DNA from: Streptomonospora sp. PA3
GTDB lineage: Bacteria; Actinomycetota; Actinomycetes; Streptosporangiales; Streptosporangiaceae
Length of the DNA stretch: 64,000 bases
Reading direction: 5' to 3'
Assembly: GCF_009728995.1 (NCBI RefSeq)
Contig: NZ_VTZW01000015.1
Location: 1-64,000, forward strand
Shown here: piece after piece, positions 32,004 through 40,642 of the stretch
How positions within the stretch are numbered: the stretch's first letter is position 1
Layout: every line of letters begins with the position of its first letter
Translations under genes and position numbers: made by a program
The notes under the pieces: generated by a model
Told to the model about the DNA's origin: nothing
The model's database searches: none
What the model saw: only the letters and a program-made list of their open reading frames with translations

Positions 32004-32981
32004 TCAGTACTTGCGGTCGGGCAGCGCCTCCGCGGCCTCGTCCTGGGTGAAGACGCCCTCCTCGACCGTGATGCGGGGCTTGACCTCCTCGCCCGCGTGG
32101 ACCTTCTCGACGAGGTCCATCAGCTGGGGGCCGATCAGCGGGTTGCACTCGACGACCAGGTTGATCTTGCCGTCGGCCATCGCCCGGAAGGCGTCCTTGA
32201 TGCCGTCGATGGAGATGATCGTGATGTCCTCGCCGGGTTCGAGGCCGGCCGCTTCGATGGACTCGATGGCCCCCAGCGCCATGTCGTCGTTGTGGGCGTA
32301 GAGGACGTCGATGTCGTCGTGGGAGCTGAGGAAGGCCTGCATGACCTCCTGGCCGCCGGACCGGGTGAAGTCGCCGCTCTGGGAGGCGACGACCTCGAAC
32401 TTGTCGTGCTCGCCGATGATCTCGGCGAAGCCCTCCTTGCGGTCGTTGGCGGGCGCGGACCCGGTGGTGCCCTGCAGTTCGACGATGTTGACCTGGTCGT
32501 CGGTGTCGGCGTACTCCTCGACCAGCCACCGGCCGGCCTTGCGGCCCTCTTCGACGAAGTCGGAGCCGAGGAAGGTCTCGTAGACGTCCTTCTGGTCGGT
32601 CTCGACGGCGCGGTCGGTCAGCACGACGGGGATGCCCGCGGCCTTGGCCTCCAGCAGCACGGTGTCCCAGCCGGACTCCACGACCGGCGAGAACGCGATC
32701 ACGTCGACGTTCTGCTGGATGAAGCTGCGGATGGCCTGGATCTGGTTCTGCTGCTGCTGTTGGGCATCGGAGAACTTCAGCTCGATGCCCGCCTCCTTGG
32801 CCGCCTGCTTGATGGACTCGGTGTTGGCGGTGCGCCAGCCGCTTTCGGCGCCGACCTGCGAGAAGCCGAGGACGATGGGGTCATCGCCGCCGGACTGGGC
32901 GCCTTCGCCGCCGCCTCCGCAGGCGGTCGCCGCCACCGCGAGCGCGAGAGCGGCCGCAGCCGCCGAGAGTGCCTTCTTCAT
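32004..32981 (-). CDS. Sugar-binding lipoprotein (YtfQ-like, PBP1 type)
   Basis: 325 residues; ATG at 32981 with AAGGAG upstream (a longer frame exists but crosses the operator). Lipoprotein signal with ATAC lipobox, Cys21. Periplasmic-binding-protein type 1 fold: IVLGFSQVGAESGWRTANTE, NVDVIAFSPVVESGWD, GTTGSAPANDRKEGF, LYAHNDDMALGAIE. These are close to the galactofuranose-binding protein YtfQ. First gene of the transporter operon; two LacI-type operators lie 37 and 158 bp before its start. The acceptor of regulation, a LacI protein, is not in the window. Confidence 0.93.
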   Translation of the reverse strand: MKKALSAAAAALALAVAATACGGGGEGAQSGGDDPIVLGFSQVGAESGWRTANTESIKQAAKEAGIELKFSDAQQQQQNQIQAIRSFIQQNVDVIAFSPVVESGWDTVLLEAKAAGIPVVLTDRAVETDQKDVYETFLGSDFVEEGRKAGRWLVEEYADTDDQVNIVELQGTTGSAPANDRKEGFAEIIGEHDKFEVVASQSGDFTRSGGQEVMQAFLSSHDDIDVLYAHNDDMALGAIESIEAAGLEPGEDITIISIDGIKDAFRAMADGKINLVVECNPLIGPQLMDLVEKVHAGEEVKPRITVEEGVFTQDEAAEALPDRKY

Positions 32982-33017
32982 GGGGGTCTCCTTGATGGAA
33001 CGTGGACGAAGCACCGG

Positions 33018-33031
33018 TGTTAGCGCTAACA
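33018..33031. promoter_or_regulatory. LacI-family operator 1, TGTTAGCGCTAACA
   Basis: Perfect 14-bp palindrome 37 bp before the sugar-binding-protein start. TTAGCGCTAA is a classical LacI/GalR core. An identical copy lies 121 bp away, so a looped repression complex is likely. Confidence 0.88.
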
Positions 33032-33138
33032 ATCCGCGCTGGAACCGGCGGATCGGCCACAACCAGGGGGTGAACGAGTCGTCAGCGAACAGGGGGATAG
33101 GGGAGCCGCCAGACCGGCGGCGTGATGTACCCCACAAC

Positions 33139-33152
33139 TGTTAGCGCTAACA
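33139..33152. promoter_or_regulatory. LacI-family operator 2, TGTTAGCGCTAACA
   Basis: Exact duplicate of operator 1, centre-to-centre distance 121 bp (about 11.5 helical turns). It lies midway between the divergent transporter operon and the ECH-like gene and could influence both. Confidence 0.85.
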
Positions 33153-33309
33153 TAGGCTATGTCAATACCGGTTATCGCTCTGAGACATGCGTGTCCGGCT
33201 CCGGCCGTCCCCGCGGCGGAGGACCGGCCTTGAGGCACGGGGCCCGAGCGAGCGGATCATCCGGCGCGCTCCCCTGCCGGGCGGCGCCGCCGCGGCGTAG
33301 CGTCGTGCC

Positions 33310-34080
33310 ATGAGCGAAGAACCCGTCCTCGTCGAACGCGACGGCGCCGTGGCCACCATCACGATGAACCGGCCCGGCCGCCGCAACGCGCTGTCCCTGG
33401 ACCAGATGCGCCGACTGACCGCGGCCTTCGAGGAGGTCGCCGCCTCCGATGCCACCGGTGTCATCCTGGCCGGCAACGGCCCGGTCTTCAGCGCCGGCCA
33501 CGACTTCGCCGACGTGGCCGAGGCCGATCTCGACGGCGCCCGGGAGCTGCTGCGCACCTGCGTAGGCCTGATGGAGACGATCCAGTCGGTGCCGCAGGTG
33601 GTGCTGGCGCGGGTGCACGGGCTGGCCACCGCGGCCGGATGCCAGCTCGTCGCCGACTGCGACCTGGCCGTGGCCGCCAACAGCGCCGGCTTCGCCGCGC
33701 CCGGCGGCAAGGGCGGCTGGTTCTGCCACACGCCGATGGTGGCGATCTCCCGCTGCATCGGGCGCAAGCGCGCCCTGGAGATGGCTCTGACCGGAGACGC
33801 CGTCGACGCCGCCACCGCCGCGGAGTGGGGCCTGGTCAACCGGGCGGTCCCCGACGCCGAGCTCGACGCCGCTGCGCACGACCTGCTGGAGCGCGCCACC
33901 CGCGGCGCGCCGCGCAGCACCGCTCTGGGCAAGCAGGCCCTCTACGCCCAGTTCGACCGGCCCGAGCGCGACGCCTACACCCACGCCGTGGAGGTCATGG
34001 CGGCCAGCAGCCAGACGCCCGAGGCGCGCGAGGGCATCGCCGCCTTCCTGGAGAAGCGCCCGCCCCGCTGGGCGGAGTGA
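33310..34080 (+). CDS. Enoyl-CoA hydratase/isomerase family protein, ECHDC3-like
   Basis: 256 residues, crotonase fold. Oxyanion-hole segments are SAGHDFADV (61-69) and GLATAAGCQLVADCD (104-118). The two Glu residues that activate water in true enoyl-CoA hydratases are absent: the first is Gln112 (AGCQ) and the second falls in FAAPGGKGG. GKGGWFCHTPMVAISR and the C-terminal KRPPRW match the ECHDC3 branch, mitochondrial in animals, with poorly defined activity. So an acyl-CoA is probably bound, but hydratase activity is doubtful. No ribosome site, likely leaderless. Convergent with the acyltransferase gene. Confidence 0.9.
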   Translation: MSEEPVLVERDGAVATITMNRPGRRNALSLDQMRRLTAAFEEVAASDATGVILAGNGPVFSAGHDFADVAEADLDGARELLRTCVGLMETIQSVPQVVLARVHGLATAAGCQLVADCDLAVAANSAGFAAPGGKGGWFCHTPMVAISRCIGRKRALEMALTGDAVDAATAAEWGLVNRAVPDAELDAAAHDLLERATRGAPRSTALGKQALYAQFDRPERDAYTHAVEVMAASSQTPEAREGIAAFLEKRPPRWAE

Positions 34081-34112
34081 CGCGTCGGTCCCCGCAGCGG
34101 TGGCGGCCCGCC

Positions 34113-35390
34113 TCAGCGCCTCGACTGGGGCGGGCCCGCCCCGCCGCTGTCCACCGGCGGGGAGGAGGCGGTGACGAGTTCGGCGACGGCGTCGCCGGCC
34201 GATCCCAGGGCCCGCTCCAGCGGACCGCGGCCCAGGATGAGGCGCCACAGGGCGGCGAAGAGCAGCGCACCGATCACGAACGCCTCCAGCCGGAAGGGCG
34301 CGGTGTCCTGGAAGGAGAACCCCAGGGCGGCGATCACCAGGATGTGGCCGGTGTAGATGGTCAGCGCCATGGATCCTGCGGCGGCCAGCGGGTACAGCGG
34401 CGCCGCCGCGGCGTCGGCGGCCACCATGCAGGCCACCAGCACCAGCAGTGCCGTGCCGACGGCGCCGGCGATCTCGAAACCGGTGCCGCTGTGGGGCGTG
34501 GCCACCGCCAGGTACCACCAGGAGTCGGTGGGCACCTGGCCGTGCAGGTCGTTCAGTTCGGCGGCGATGTCGCTGCGCATCGGCGCGCGCAGCACGGGGT
34601 CGGTGGCGGAGAGGTCGACGGCGCCCAGGCGGGCCTGCAGCAGCCGGTCGATGCCGCCCAGTGGGTAGAGCAGCAGCCAGGAGCCGCCGTAGCCCAGCAG
34701 CGCGAGTCCGGCTCCGCTCGCCGCCAGCACCGCGCGCACCCGCAGCGCCGCCAGATCGAGTCGCCCCACCGCCATGCCGGCGGTCACGAACGCCATGAAG
34801 GTGGCGGCGGGGTAGTAGCCGGTCAGCAGGAAGTCGGTGATGCCGCCGATGGAGGAGTAGCGCGGCCCGGGGGCGCCCATGGCGTCGCGGACCAGGTAGG
34901 ACAGCACCGGTCCCAGCACCGCGATCGCCGCGGCGATCGCGCCCAGGGCGGGGGCGCGCAGCCGCAGCAGGGGCAGCGCCAGCAGGAAGAACCCGCCGTA
35001 GTAGGTGAGGATGACGGCGATCGGCGCGCCGGTGAGGTCCAGCATCAGCCCCAGCAGGGCCAGCACGAGGGCGCGCACCAGGATGCGGGCGCGCGCCCGC
35101 TGCAGCGCGGTGCCCTCCAGCGGGCGGGTGCGCCCGGTCATCAGTGCGAGCGAGACCCCGGCCAGGAACGCGAAGAGCGCCGAGGAGCGGCCCCGGGCGA
35201 GCTGGTGGACGGCCTCGGCCGCGGACTCGCCGAACGCGTCTGCGCCGAAGACGCCGATGGATCCGACGCCGAGGTGGACGGTGAACATGCCGAACACCGC
35301 GAGCGCGCGGGCGACGTCGATGCCCGCGATCCGCCCGCCGCGGGCGTCGCGGGCGGCTTGGCTCCCCTGCTGGGGAATCTGCTGCGACAC
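34113..35390 (-). CDS. Integral membrane protein, DUF1624/DUF418-like acyltransferase
   Basis: 425 residues from the GTG at 35390; no clear ribosome site, so the start is tentative. About ten membrane segments. It begins with [23 protein letters not shown] and continues with [21 protein letters not shown], the motif pattern of heparan-alpha-glucosaminide N-acetyltransferase-like and DUF418 proteins, which move acyl groups across the membrane to extracellular sugars. A long extracytosolic loop (about 255-300) separates the last helices; [12 protein letters not shown] near the end is typical of the family. The apparent long frame that continues upstream is only the antisense of the synthetase gene. 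Confidence 0.85.
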   Translation of the reverse strand: MSQQIPQQGSQAARDARGGRIAGIDVARALAVFGMFTVHLGVGSIGVFGADAFGESAAEAVHQLARGRSSALFAFLAGVSLALMTGRTRPLEGTALQRARARILVRALVLALLGLMLDLTGAPIAVILTYYGGFFLLALPLLRLRAPALGAIAAAIAVLGPVLSYLVRDAMGAPGPRYSSIGGITDFLLTGYYPAATFMAFVTAGMAVGRLDLAALRVRAVLAASGAGLALLGYGGSWLLLYPLGGIDRLLQARLGAVDLSATDPVLRAPMRSDIAAELNDLHGQVPTDSWWYLAVATPHSGTGFEIAGAVGTALLVLVACMVAADAAAAPLYPLAAAGSMALTIYTGHILVIAALGFSFQDTAPFRLEAFVIGALLFAALWRLILGRGPLERALGSAGDAVAELVTASSPPVDSGGAGPPQSRR

Positions 35391-35485
35391 GCGGACCAGA
35401 CTAGGCGGTCCGCGAGGTTTGTCCCATCGCACCCGCAGGCGCCGAGGGCGCAGCGGGGCCAGGGGCGCCGGGCGGCGGGGCGGGT

Positions 35486-35519
35486 GCGGGGGCGGCCCCG
35501 GCTCCGGGACCGCCCCCGC
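35486..35519. terminator. Terminator hairpin after acetoacetyl-CoA synthetase
   Basis: GCGGGGGCGG (35486-35495) and CCGCCCCCGC (35510-35519), 10 perfect pairs, 14-nt loop, 5 bp beyond the stop of the minus-strand gene. Confidence 0.7.
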
Positions 35520-35524
35520 GAGGC

Positions 35525-37495
35525 TCACGCGCCGCCGGAGCGTTCGGCGGCCAGCCGGGTGAAGTAGTCCAGCGCCTGCGGGTTGGCCAGCGAGTCGCGG
35601 CTGGCGACCCTCTCGGGGCTCTCTCCCATGAGGATGCGCTTGACCGGGACCTCCAGCACCTTTCCGGACAGCGTGCGCGGCACCTCGCTGATGGCGCGCA
35701 CCGCGTCGGGCACGTGGCGGGGCGAGCAGTCCTCGCGGACGCGCCGGGCCAGGCGCGCGGCCAGGTCGTCGTCCAGGGCCGTACCCTCGCGCACCACCAC
35801 GAACAGCTCGATGCGCGAGCCGCCGTCGGGCTGGGGCACGTCGACCACGAGCGCGTCGGTGACCTCGTCCAGCGCCAGCACGGCGCGGTAGATCTCGCTG
35901 GTGCCCATGCGCACGCCGCCGCGGTTGATGGTGGAGTCCGAGCGGCCGTAGATGACCGCCGTGCCGCGCTCGGTGATCTCGATCCAGTCGCCGTGGCGCC
36001 ACACCCCCGGGTACATGGAGAAGTAGCTGTCGCGCAGCCGCTCGCCGCCGGGGTCGTTCCAGAAGTAGAGCGGCATCGACGGCGCCGGCCGGGTGACGAC
36101 CAGCTCCCCCACCTCGCCGATCAGCTCGTTGCCGTCGGGGTCCCAGGCGGCGACGGCCATGCCAAGCGAGCGCGCCTGGATCTCGCCCTGGTAGACCGGC
36201 AGAGTGGGCACCCCGCCGACGAGACAGCTGCAGATGTCGGTGCCGCCGCTGGTGGAGAACAGCCACAGGTTCCGGCCGAGTTCGCGATAGCACCACTCGA
36301 AGCCCTCGGGGCTGAGCGGGGAGCCGGTGGAGCCGACCGCGTGCAGCCGGGACAGGTCGCGGCCGCGGGCCGGGTGGACGCCCTCCTTCATGCAGGAGGC
36401 CAGAAAGCCCGCGCTCGTACCGAAGATCGTGATCTGGGCGCGCTCGGCCAGGTCCCACAGCGCCCCCAGGTCGGGGTGGCCGGGGCTGCCGTCGTAGAGG
36501 ACGATGGAGGCGTCGGTCAGCAGCACGCTGACCAGGAAGTTCCACATCATCCAGCCGGTCGTGGTGTACCAGAACACGCGGTCGCCGGCCTGGGCGTCCA
36601 GGTGCAGGTGGAGGTTCTTCAGCTGCTCCAGCAGGATGCCGCCGTGGCCGTGCACGATGGCCTTGGGCAGGCCGGTGGTGCCCGAGGAGTACAGCACCCA
36701 CAGCGGGTGGTCGAAGGGCACCTCGGCGAAGGCCGGCTCGGCGCCCGCACCGGCCGATTCCAGCTCGTCCCAGCTCAGCGCGCCCTCGACGGGCTCGTCG
36801 CGCAGGTAGTTCAGCACGACGGTGTGCTCGACGGTGGGCAGTTCGGCGCGGAGTTGGGCGATCACGCCGGTGCGGTCGAAGTCCTTGCCGCCGTAGCGGT
36901 AGCCGTCGACGGCCAGCAGCACCTTCGGCTCGATCTGGGCGAAGCGGTCCACGACGCTGCGCACCCCGAAGTCGGGCGAGCAGGAGGACCAGACGGCGCC
37001 GATGGAGGCGCAGGCGTAGAACGCGGCCACCGTCTCGGCGATGTTGGGCAGGTAGGCCACGACGCGGTCGCCCGGCCGCACGCCGAGGTGGCGCAGCCCC
37101 TGGGCGATGGCGGCGGTGCGGGCGCGCAGTTCGCCCCAGGTCCACTCCCCCAGCATCCGCAGCTCGGAGGCGTGCCTGATGGCCACCGCGTCGTCGTCGC
37201 GGCCGGCGAAGACGTGCCGGGCGTAGTTGAGCCGCGCTCCGGGGAACCAAGCGGCGCCGGGCATGGAGTCGTCGCCGAGGACCTGTTCGTAGGGGGTTTC
37301 GGCGCTGACGCCGTAGTACTGCCAGATCGCCGACCAGAAGCCGTCGAGGTCGGTGACCGACCACCGCCACAGCGCGTCGTAGTCCTCGGCCTCGACTCCG
37401 CGGTGCTCGCGCACCCACCGGGTGAAGGGGGTGATGTTGGCGCGCTCGCGCCGGTCCTGGTCCGGCTTCCACAGCAGCGGCGGCGCTGTCGGCAT
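35525..37495 (-). CDS. Acetoacetate--CoA ligase (acetoacetyl-CoA synthetase)
   Basis: 656 residues, the usual family length; ATG at 37495 after AAGGAGG. ANL adenylating fold: P-loop [10 protein letters not shown] (269-278), [10 protein letters not shown] (substrate pocket A5 region), [16 protein letters not shown] (hinge) and the C-terminal catalytic Lys in RTLSGK. The N-terminal AACS domain ([21 protein letters not shown] and [15 protein letters not shown]) separates it from acetyl-CoA synthetase. It activates acetoacetate to acetoacetyl-CoA with ATP in the cytoplasm, for ketone-body or poly-hydroxybutyrate-type metabolism. Single gene with its own terminator. Confidence 0.95.
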   Translation of the reverse strand: MPTAPPLLWKPDQDRRERANITPFTRWVREHRGVEAEDYDALWRWSVTDLDGFWSAIWQYYGVSAETPYEQVLGDDSMPGAAWFPGARLNYARHVFAGRDDDAVAIRHASELRMLGEWTWGELRARTAAIAQGLRHLGVRPGDRVVAYLPNIAETVAAFYACASIGAVWSSCSPDFGVRSVVDRFAQIEPKVLLAVDGYRYGGKDFDRTGVIAQLRAELPTVEHTVVLNYLRDEPVEGALSWDELESAGAGAEPAFAEVPFDHPLWVLYSSGTTGLPKAIVHGHGGILLEQLKNLHLHLDAQAGDRVFWYTTTGWMMWNFLVSVLLTDASIVLYDGSPGHPDLGALWDLAERAQITIFGTSAGFLASCMKEGVHPARGRDLSRLHAVGSTGSPLSPEGFEWCYRELGRNLWLFSTSGGTDICSCLVGGVPTLPVYQGEIQARSLGMAVAAWDPDGNELIGEVGELVVTRPAPSMPLYFWNDPGGERLRDSYFSMYPGVWRHGDWIEITERGTAVIYGRSDSTINRGGVRMGTSEIYRAVLALDEVTDALVVDVPQPDGGSRIELFVVVREGTALDDDLAARLARRVREDCSPRHVPDAVRAISEVPRTLSGKVLEVPVKRILMGESPERVASRDSLANPQALDYFTRLAAERSGGA

Positions 37496-37778
37496 ATCCG
37501 GCTTCCTCCTTCGTCGGTGCTGCACGCCGGAGCGCGGGTCCGGCCGGCCGGTGTGACGCCCATCATCTAACAACAGGCCCCGCAGGTCACACGCGGCCGG
37601 GGTGGTGGGGGCCGGCCACACATTCCGCGCGGCCGGGGTGTGGCCGAACGGATCGGCGCCGCGGACGGCGCCGCGGGCGCGGGTAGCCTTCCTAGCAGTG
37701 GACGCCGGTCCGCCGCGCCGGAAGCCGGATGGGCCGGGCGGGCGTGGACGCACTGGGAAACGGAAGGCAGATCGAGCG

Positions 37779-38891
37779 GTGCGCATCCCCTCTCTCAGCC
37801 GGCGGACATGGACCATGAGCGCGGTGGCGGCGGCCGCCGCGCTGGTGTGCGTGGCCGTCATGCTGGTTCCGGTCACCCGCGAAGGGGTGCTGGACGCGTG
37901 GTGCGAGGTCACCGGCCGGGGCTGCACGCGGCTGGAGGACCCGCGCCGCGACGACGACGGCGCCTCGGGCTGGCGCGAGCGCCTCACCCCTGAGGAGGCG
38001 GCGGCCTGGGGCAACTACGTCGCCCTCGGCGACTCCTACTCCTCGGGCCAGGGCGCGGGCGACTACATCGAGGGCACGTTGGGCGAGGACGGCTGCAGGC
38101 GCTCGGAGAACGCCTACCCCAAGCGCGTTGCCCGCTCCTTCGACTTCGCCGGGCAGCTCGGGTTCTACGCCTGCAGCCGCCAGCGCGGCGCCTCGATGCT
38201 GGAGTCGCTGGAGGAGGCCGACTCCCAGATCGGACGGGTGGACGCGCACACCTCCCTGGTCACCATCGGTATCGGCGGCAACGACCTGGGCTTCACCAAG
38301 GTGCTGCGGGAGTGCATGGTGCGGGTGCCGCTGATGGACGCGACGGCCTGCAGCGACCAGGAGGAGGACATCGAGCGCCGGATGCGGCACTTCGACGACA
38401 CCCTGGAGGACATCGTCGAGGAGATCCGCGACCGCGCGCCCGATGCGCGCATCCTGGTCGTGGGCTACCCGCGGATCTTCCCCGCCGACCCCTCGGGCAT
38501 GTACTACACGCTGGCCCCCGACGACCAGGAATGGCTCAACGAGCTCCTCAAGCGGTTCAGCTCCCGCGTGCGGGACAAGGTCGCCGGGCTCGACTCCCGC
38601 ATCGTCGAGGACCGCCAGACCGGCAGCGTCGAGTTCGTGCGGATGTACACGGCGATCAAGGGCCACGAGGTCGGCACCGAGGAGCCCTGGCTCAACGGGG
38701 TGGTGCTGGGGGGCTTCGCCCAGGGGGTGGAGGTCGGCCACGGCACGTTCCACCCCAACGCGGGCGGGCACAAGGCGTTCAGCGAGCGGATCCTGCGGCA
38801 GCTGGAGGAGGGCCCGGAGCGGCCGCTCTACGTCGCCCAGGAGACACTGGAGGGCGCCGAGCCGGATGTGCTGGCGGGCGAGCTGGACTAG
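37779..38891 (+). CDS. Secreted or membrane-anchored SGNH/GDSL hydrolase
   Basis: 370 residues from GTG at 37779 (GGAAGGCAG upstream); the frame is open further up but without a site. A single hydrophobic segment (about 15-31) acts as signal anchor. SGNH blocks: ALGDSYSSG (nucleophile Ser86), GIGGND (Gly/Asn oxyanion), and HGTFHPNAGGH with the catalytic His. Cys pairs (CEVTGRGC, CRRSENAY, CSRQRG, CMVRV/ACSD) suggest disulfides outside the cell. Closest in pattern to actinobacterial SEST-type esterases and phospholipase-like lipases. Substrate is a lipid or acyl ester. Ends next to a palindromic repeat region. Confidence 0.9.
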   Translation: MRIPSLSRRTWTMSAVAAAAALVCVAVMLVPVTREGVLDAWCEVTGRGCTRLEDPRRDDDGASGWRERLTPEEAAAWGNYVALGDSYSSGQGAGDYIEGTLGEDGCRRSENAYPKRVARSFDFAGQLGFYACSRQRGASMLESLEEADSQIGRVDAHTSLVTIGIGGNDLGFTKVLRECMVRVPLMDATACSDQEEDIERRMRHFDDTLEDIVEEIRDRAPDARILVVGYPRIFPADPSGMYYTLAPDDQEWLNELLKRFSSRVRDKVAGLDSRIVEDRQTGSVEFVRMYTAIKGHEVGTEEPWLNGVVLGGFAQGVEVGHGTFHPNAGGHKAFSERILRQLEEGPERPLYVAQETLEGAEPDVLAGELD

Positions 38892-38906
38892 CGGGCGCGC
38901 TCGGGT

Positions 38907-39062
38907 TTTCCCGCGGGTGTGCAGGGCGCTTCGCCGCGCCCCGCACACCCGCGCGCGCTTTCCTGCGGGTGTGCAGGGCGCTTTGAGGCGCCGCCTTCCC
39001 TCCTCGCTCAGTCGCTCGTTCCTCGCTCGTCAGTCCAGACGGCGCCGCGCCCCGCACACCCG
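38907..39062. repeat. Intergenic repeat and terminator cluster
   Basis: Two direct copies of TTTCC[CT]GCGGGTGTGCAGGGCGCTT (38907-38931 and 38959-38983) alternate with two inverted GCACACCCGC sequences (38943-38952 and 39053-39062). GCGGGTGTGC (38913-38922) with 38943-38952 forms a hairpin, and the second pair can do the same. It separates the SGNH hydrolase and ornithine aminotransferase genes, which converge, and probably ends transcription from both sides. Confidence 0.75.
39019..39045 (-). repeat. 27-nt dispersed repeat, copy B (inverted)
   Basis: Reverse complement of 28253-28279 with one mismatch. It lies inside the repeat cluster between convergent genes, followed by runs of CTCGCTCAGTCGCTCG-like sequence. 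Confidence 0.7.
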
Positions 39063-39123
39063 CTCGGGCTTTCCCGCGCCCGTCCCCGCCGGCCGGCGGG
39101 GACGGGGCTCGCCGCGGTCCGCC

Positions 39124-40401
39124 TCAGGCGCGGCCGGCGCCCAGGTCGGTCAGCACCGCCGCGATCTGGTCGAGAGCCCAGTCGAGGTCGTCGTCGGAGA
39201 CCACCAGCGGCGGCGAGAGCCGGATCGTGGAGCCGTGGGTGTCCTTGACCAGGACGCCGCGCTCGGCCAGCAGTTCGCACATCCGCCGCCCGGTGGCCAG
39301 CTCCGGTGCCACGTCGATGCCCGCCCACAGGCCGATGCAGCGGGCGGCGACCACACCGCGGCCCTCGAACTCCTTGAGCCGGGTGCGCAGCAGCTCGCCC
39401 AGGCGCCGCGCGTCGCCGAGGTAGGGGCCCTCGCGCAGCATCCGCACCACGGTCGCGCCGATGGCGCAGGCCATCGGGTTTCCGCCGAAGGTGCTGCCGT
39501 GCTGGCCGGGTTTGATCACCCCGAGCACGTCCTCGTCGGCGACCATCGCCGAGACCGGCATGATGCCGCCGCCCAGCGCCTTGCCGAACAGGTAGGCGTC
39601 GGGGACGACGCCGGTGTGCTCGCAGGCCCGCACGGTCCCGGTGCGGCCCAGGCCCGACTGGACCTCGTCGGCGATCAGCAGCACCTGCCGCCGGTCGCAC
39701 AGCTCGCGCAGGCGCGGCAGGTAGTCGGGCGGCGGGACGATCACGCCCGCCTCGCCCTGGACCGGCTCGACCAGCACCGCCGCCGTGGTGGAGTCGACGG
39801 CGGCGGCGACCGCCTCGGCGTCGCCGTAGGGGACGGTGCGGAATCCGGGGGTGTAGGGCCCGTAGCCGCCGTAGGCGTCGGGGTCGTCGGAGAAGGAGAC
39901 GATGGTGGTGGTGCGTCCGTGGAAGTTGCCGCCGGCGACGACGATGGACGCCTCGTCGCGGGGGACGCCCTTGACGTCGTAGGCCCATCGGCGGGCGACC
40001 TTGATCGCGGTCTCGACGGCTTCGGCGCCGGAGTTCATCGGCAGCACCTGGCCCTTGCCGGCGAGGTCGGCCAGTGCCGTGACGAAGGGGGCGAAGCCGT
40101 CGTGGTAGAAGGCGCGGCTGGTCAGCGTGACGCGGTCCAGCTGCCGGCGCGCCGCCGCGACGAGGTCGGGGTTGCGGTGACCGAAGTTGACGGCGGAGTA
40201 GCCGGCCAGGCAGTCGAGGTAGCGGCGTCCCTCGACGTCGGTCACCCATGCGCCATCGCCCTCGGCGATGACGACGGGCAGGGGGGCGTAGTTGTGGGCG
40301 GAGTGGGTCTCGGCCAGCCTGATGTGCTCGCCTGTCGATTCGATGGGGCCGGCGGGGTCGCCACCGGGCTCCTGCGGTACCTGAGCGCGGGTCTCGCTCA
40401 T
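39124..40401 (-). CDS. rocD: Ornithine aminotransferase
   Basis: 425 residues; GGAGG 8 bp before the ATG. Class-III PLP aminotransferase: HNYAPLPVVIAEGDGAWV and YLDCLAGYSAVNFGHRNP are diagnostic of OAT, LLIADEVQSGLGRTG supplies the PLP Asp, LFGKALGGG the Schiff-base Lys, and HGSTFGGNP the phosphate contact. Converts L-ornithine plus 2-oxoglutarate to glutamate-5-semialdehyde and glutamate, in arginine/ornithine breakdown or proline supply. Stands alone here; no arginase or ddaH neighbour. Confidence 0.94.
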   Translation of the reverse strand: MSETRAQVPQEPGGDPAGPIESTGEHIRLAETHSAHNYAPLPVVIAEGDGAWVTDVEGRRYLDCLAGYSAVNFGHRNPDLVAAARRQLDRVTLTSRAFYHDGFAPFVTALADLAGKGQVLPMNSGAEAVETAIKVARRWAYDVKGVPRDEASIVVAGGNFHGRTTTIVSFSDDPDAYGGYGPYTPGFRTVPYGDAEAVAAAVDSTTAAVLVEPVQGEAGVIVPPPDYLPRLRELCDRRQVLLIADEVQSGLGRTGTVRACEHTGVVPDAYLFGKALGGGIMPVSAMVADEDVLGVIKPGQHGSTFGGNPMACAIGATVVRMLREGPYLGDARRLGELLRTRLKEFEGRGVVAARCIGLWAGIDVAPELATGRRMCELLAERGVLVKDTHGSTIRLSPPLVVSDDDLDWALDQIAAVLTDLGAGRA

Positions 40402-40642
40402 TCAGGTTCCTCCGATCACCCTTGATCGATTGCCGCTCAGTGGATACCCGTTGTCTCACCGTGTGAAGCGCCCGGCACCCGCGGGCCGCGAGGGACGCGC
40501 GGGACGCCTGATGCGGTTCCGGCGGCGCCCCCGGCCCGCCGAATACGGCCTAAGGACCCCCCGGCCTGCTGTGATGCGTCCCATAGGGGCATCATCGGTC
40601 GCCATGGCATTTCTCGGGTACGCCGCGTCAAGGGGACCCATG

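Larger units (their letters stand above)
32982..33309. promoter_or_regulatory. Divergent promoter region of the sugar transporter and ECH-like genes
   Basis: 328 bp without a gene. Apart from the two operators the sequence is AT-richer than average, for example ATAGGCTATGTCAATACC next to operator 2. No confident -10/-35 pairs. The ECH-like ATG has no Shine-Dalgarno and may be read from a leaderless transcript. Confidence 0.6.

Noticed and set aside
34113-37472. Continuous 1119-codon open frame on the minus strand
   Set aside because: Only the part to 35390 has acyltransferase features; the rest is a different frame of the acetoacetyl-CoA synthetase gene, which has its own motifs and ribosome site.
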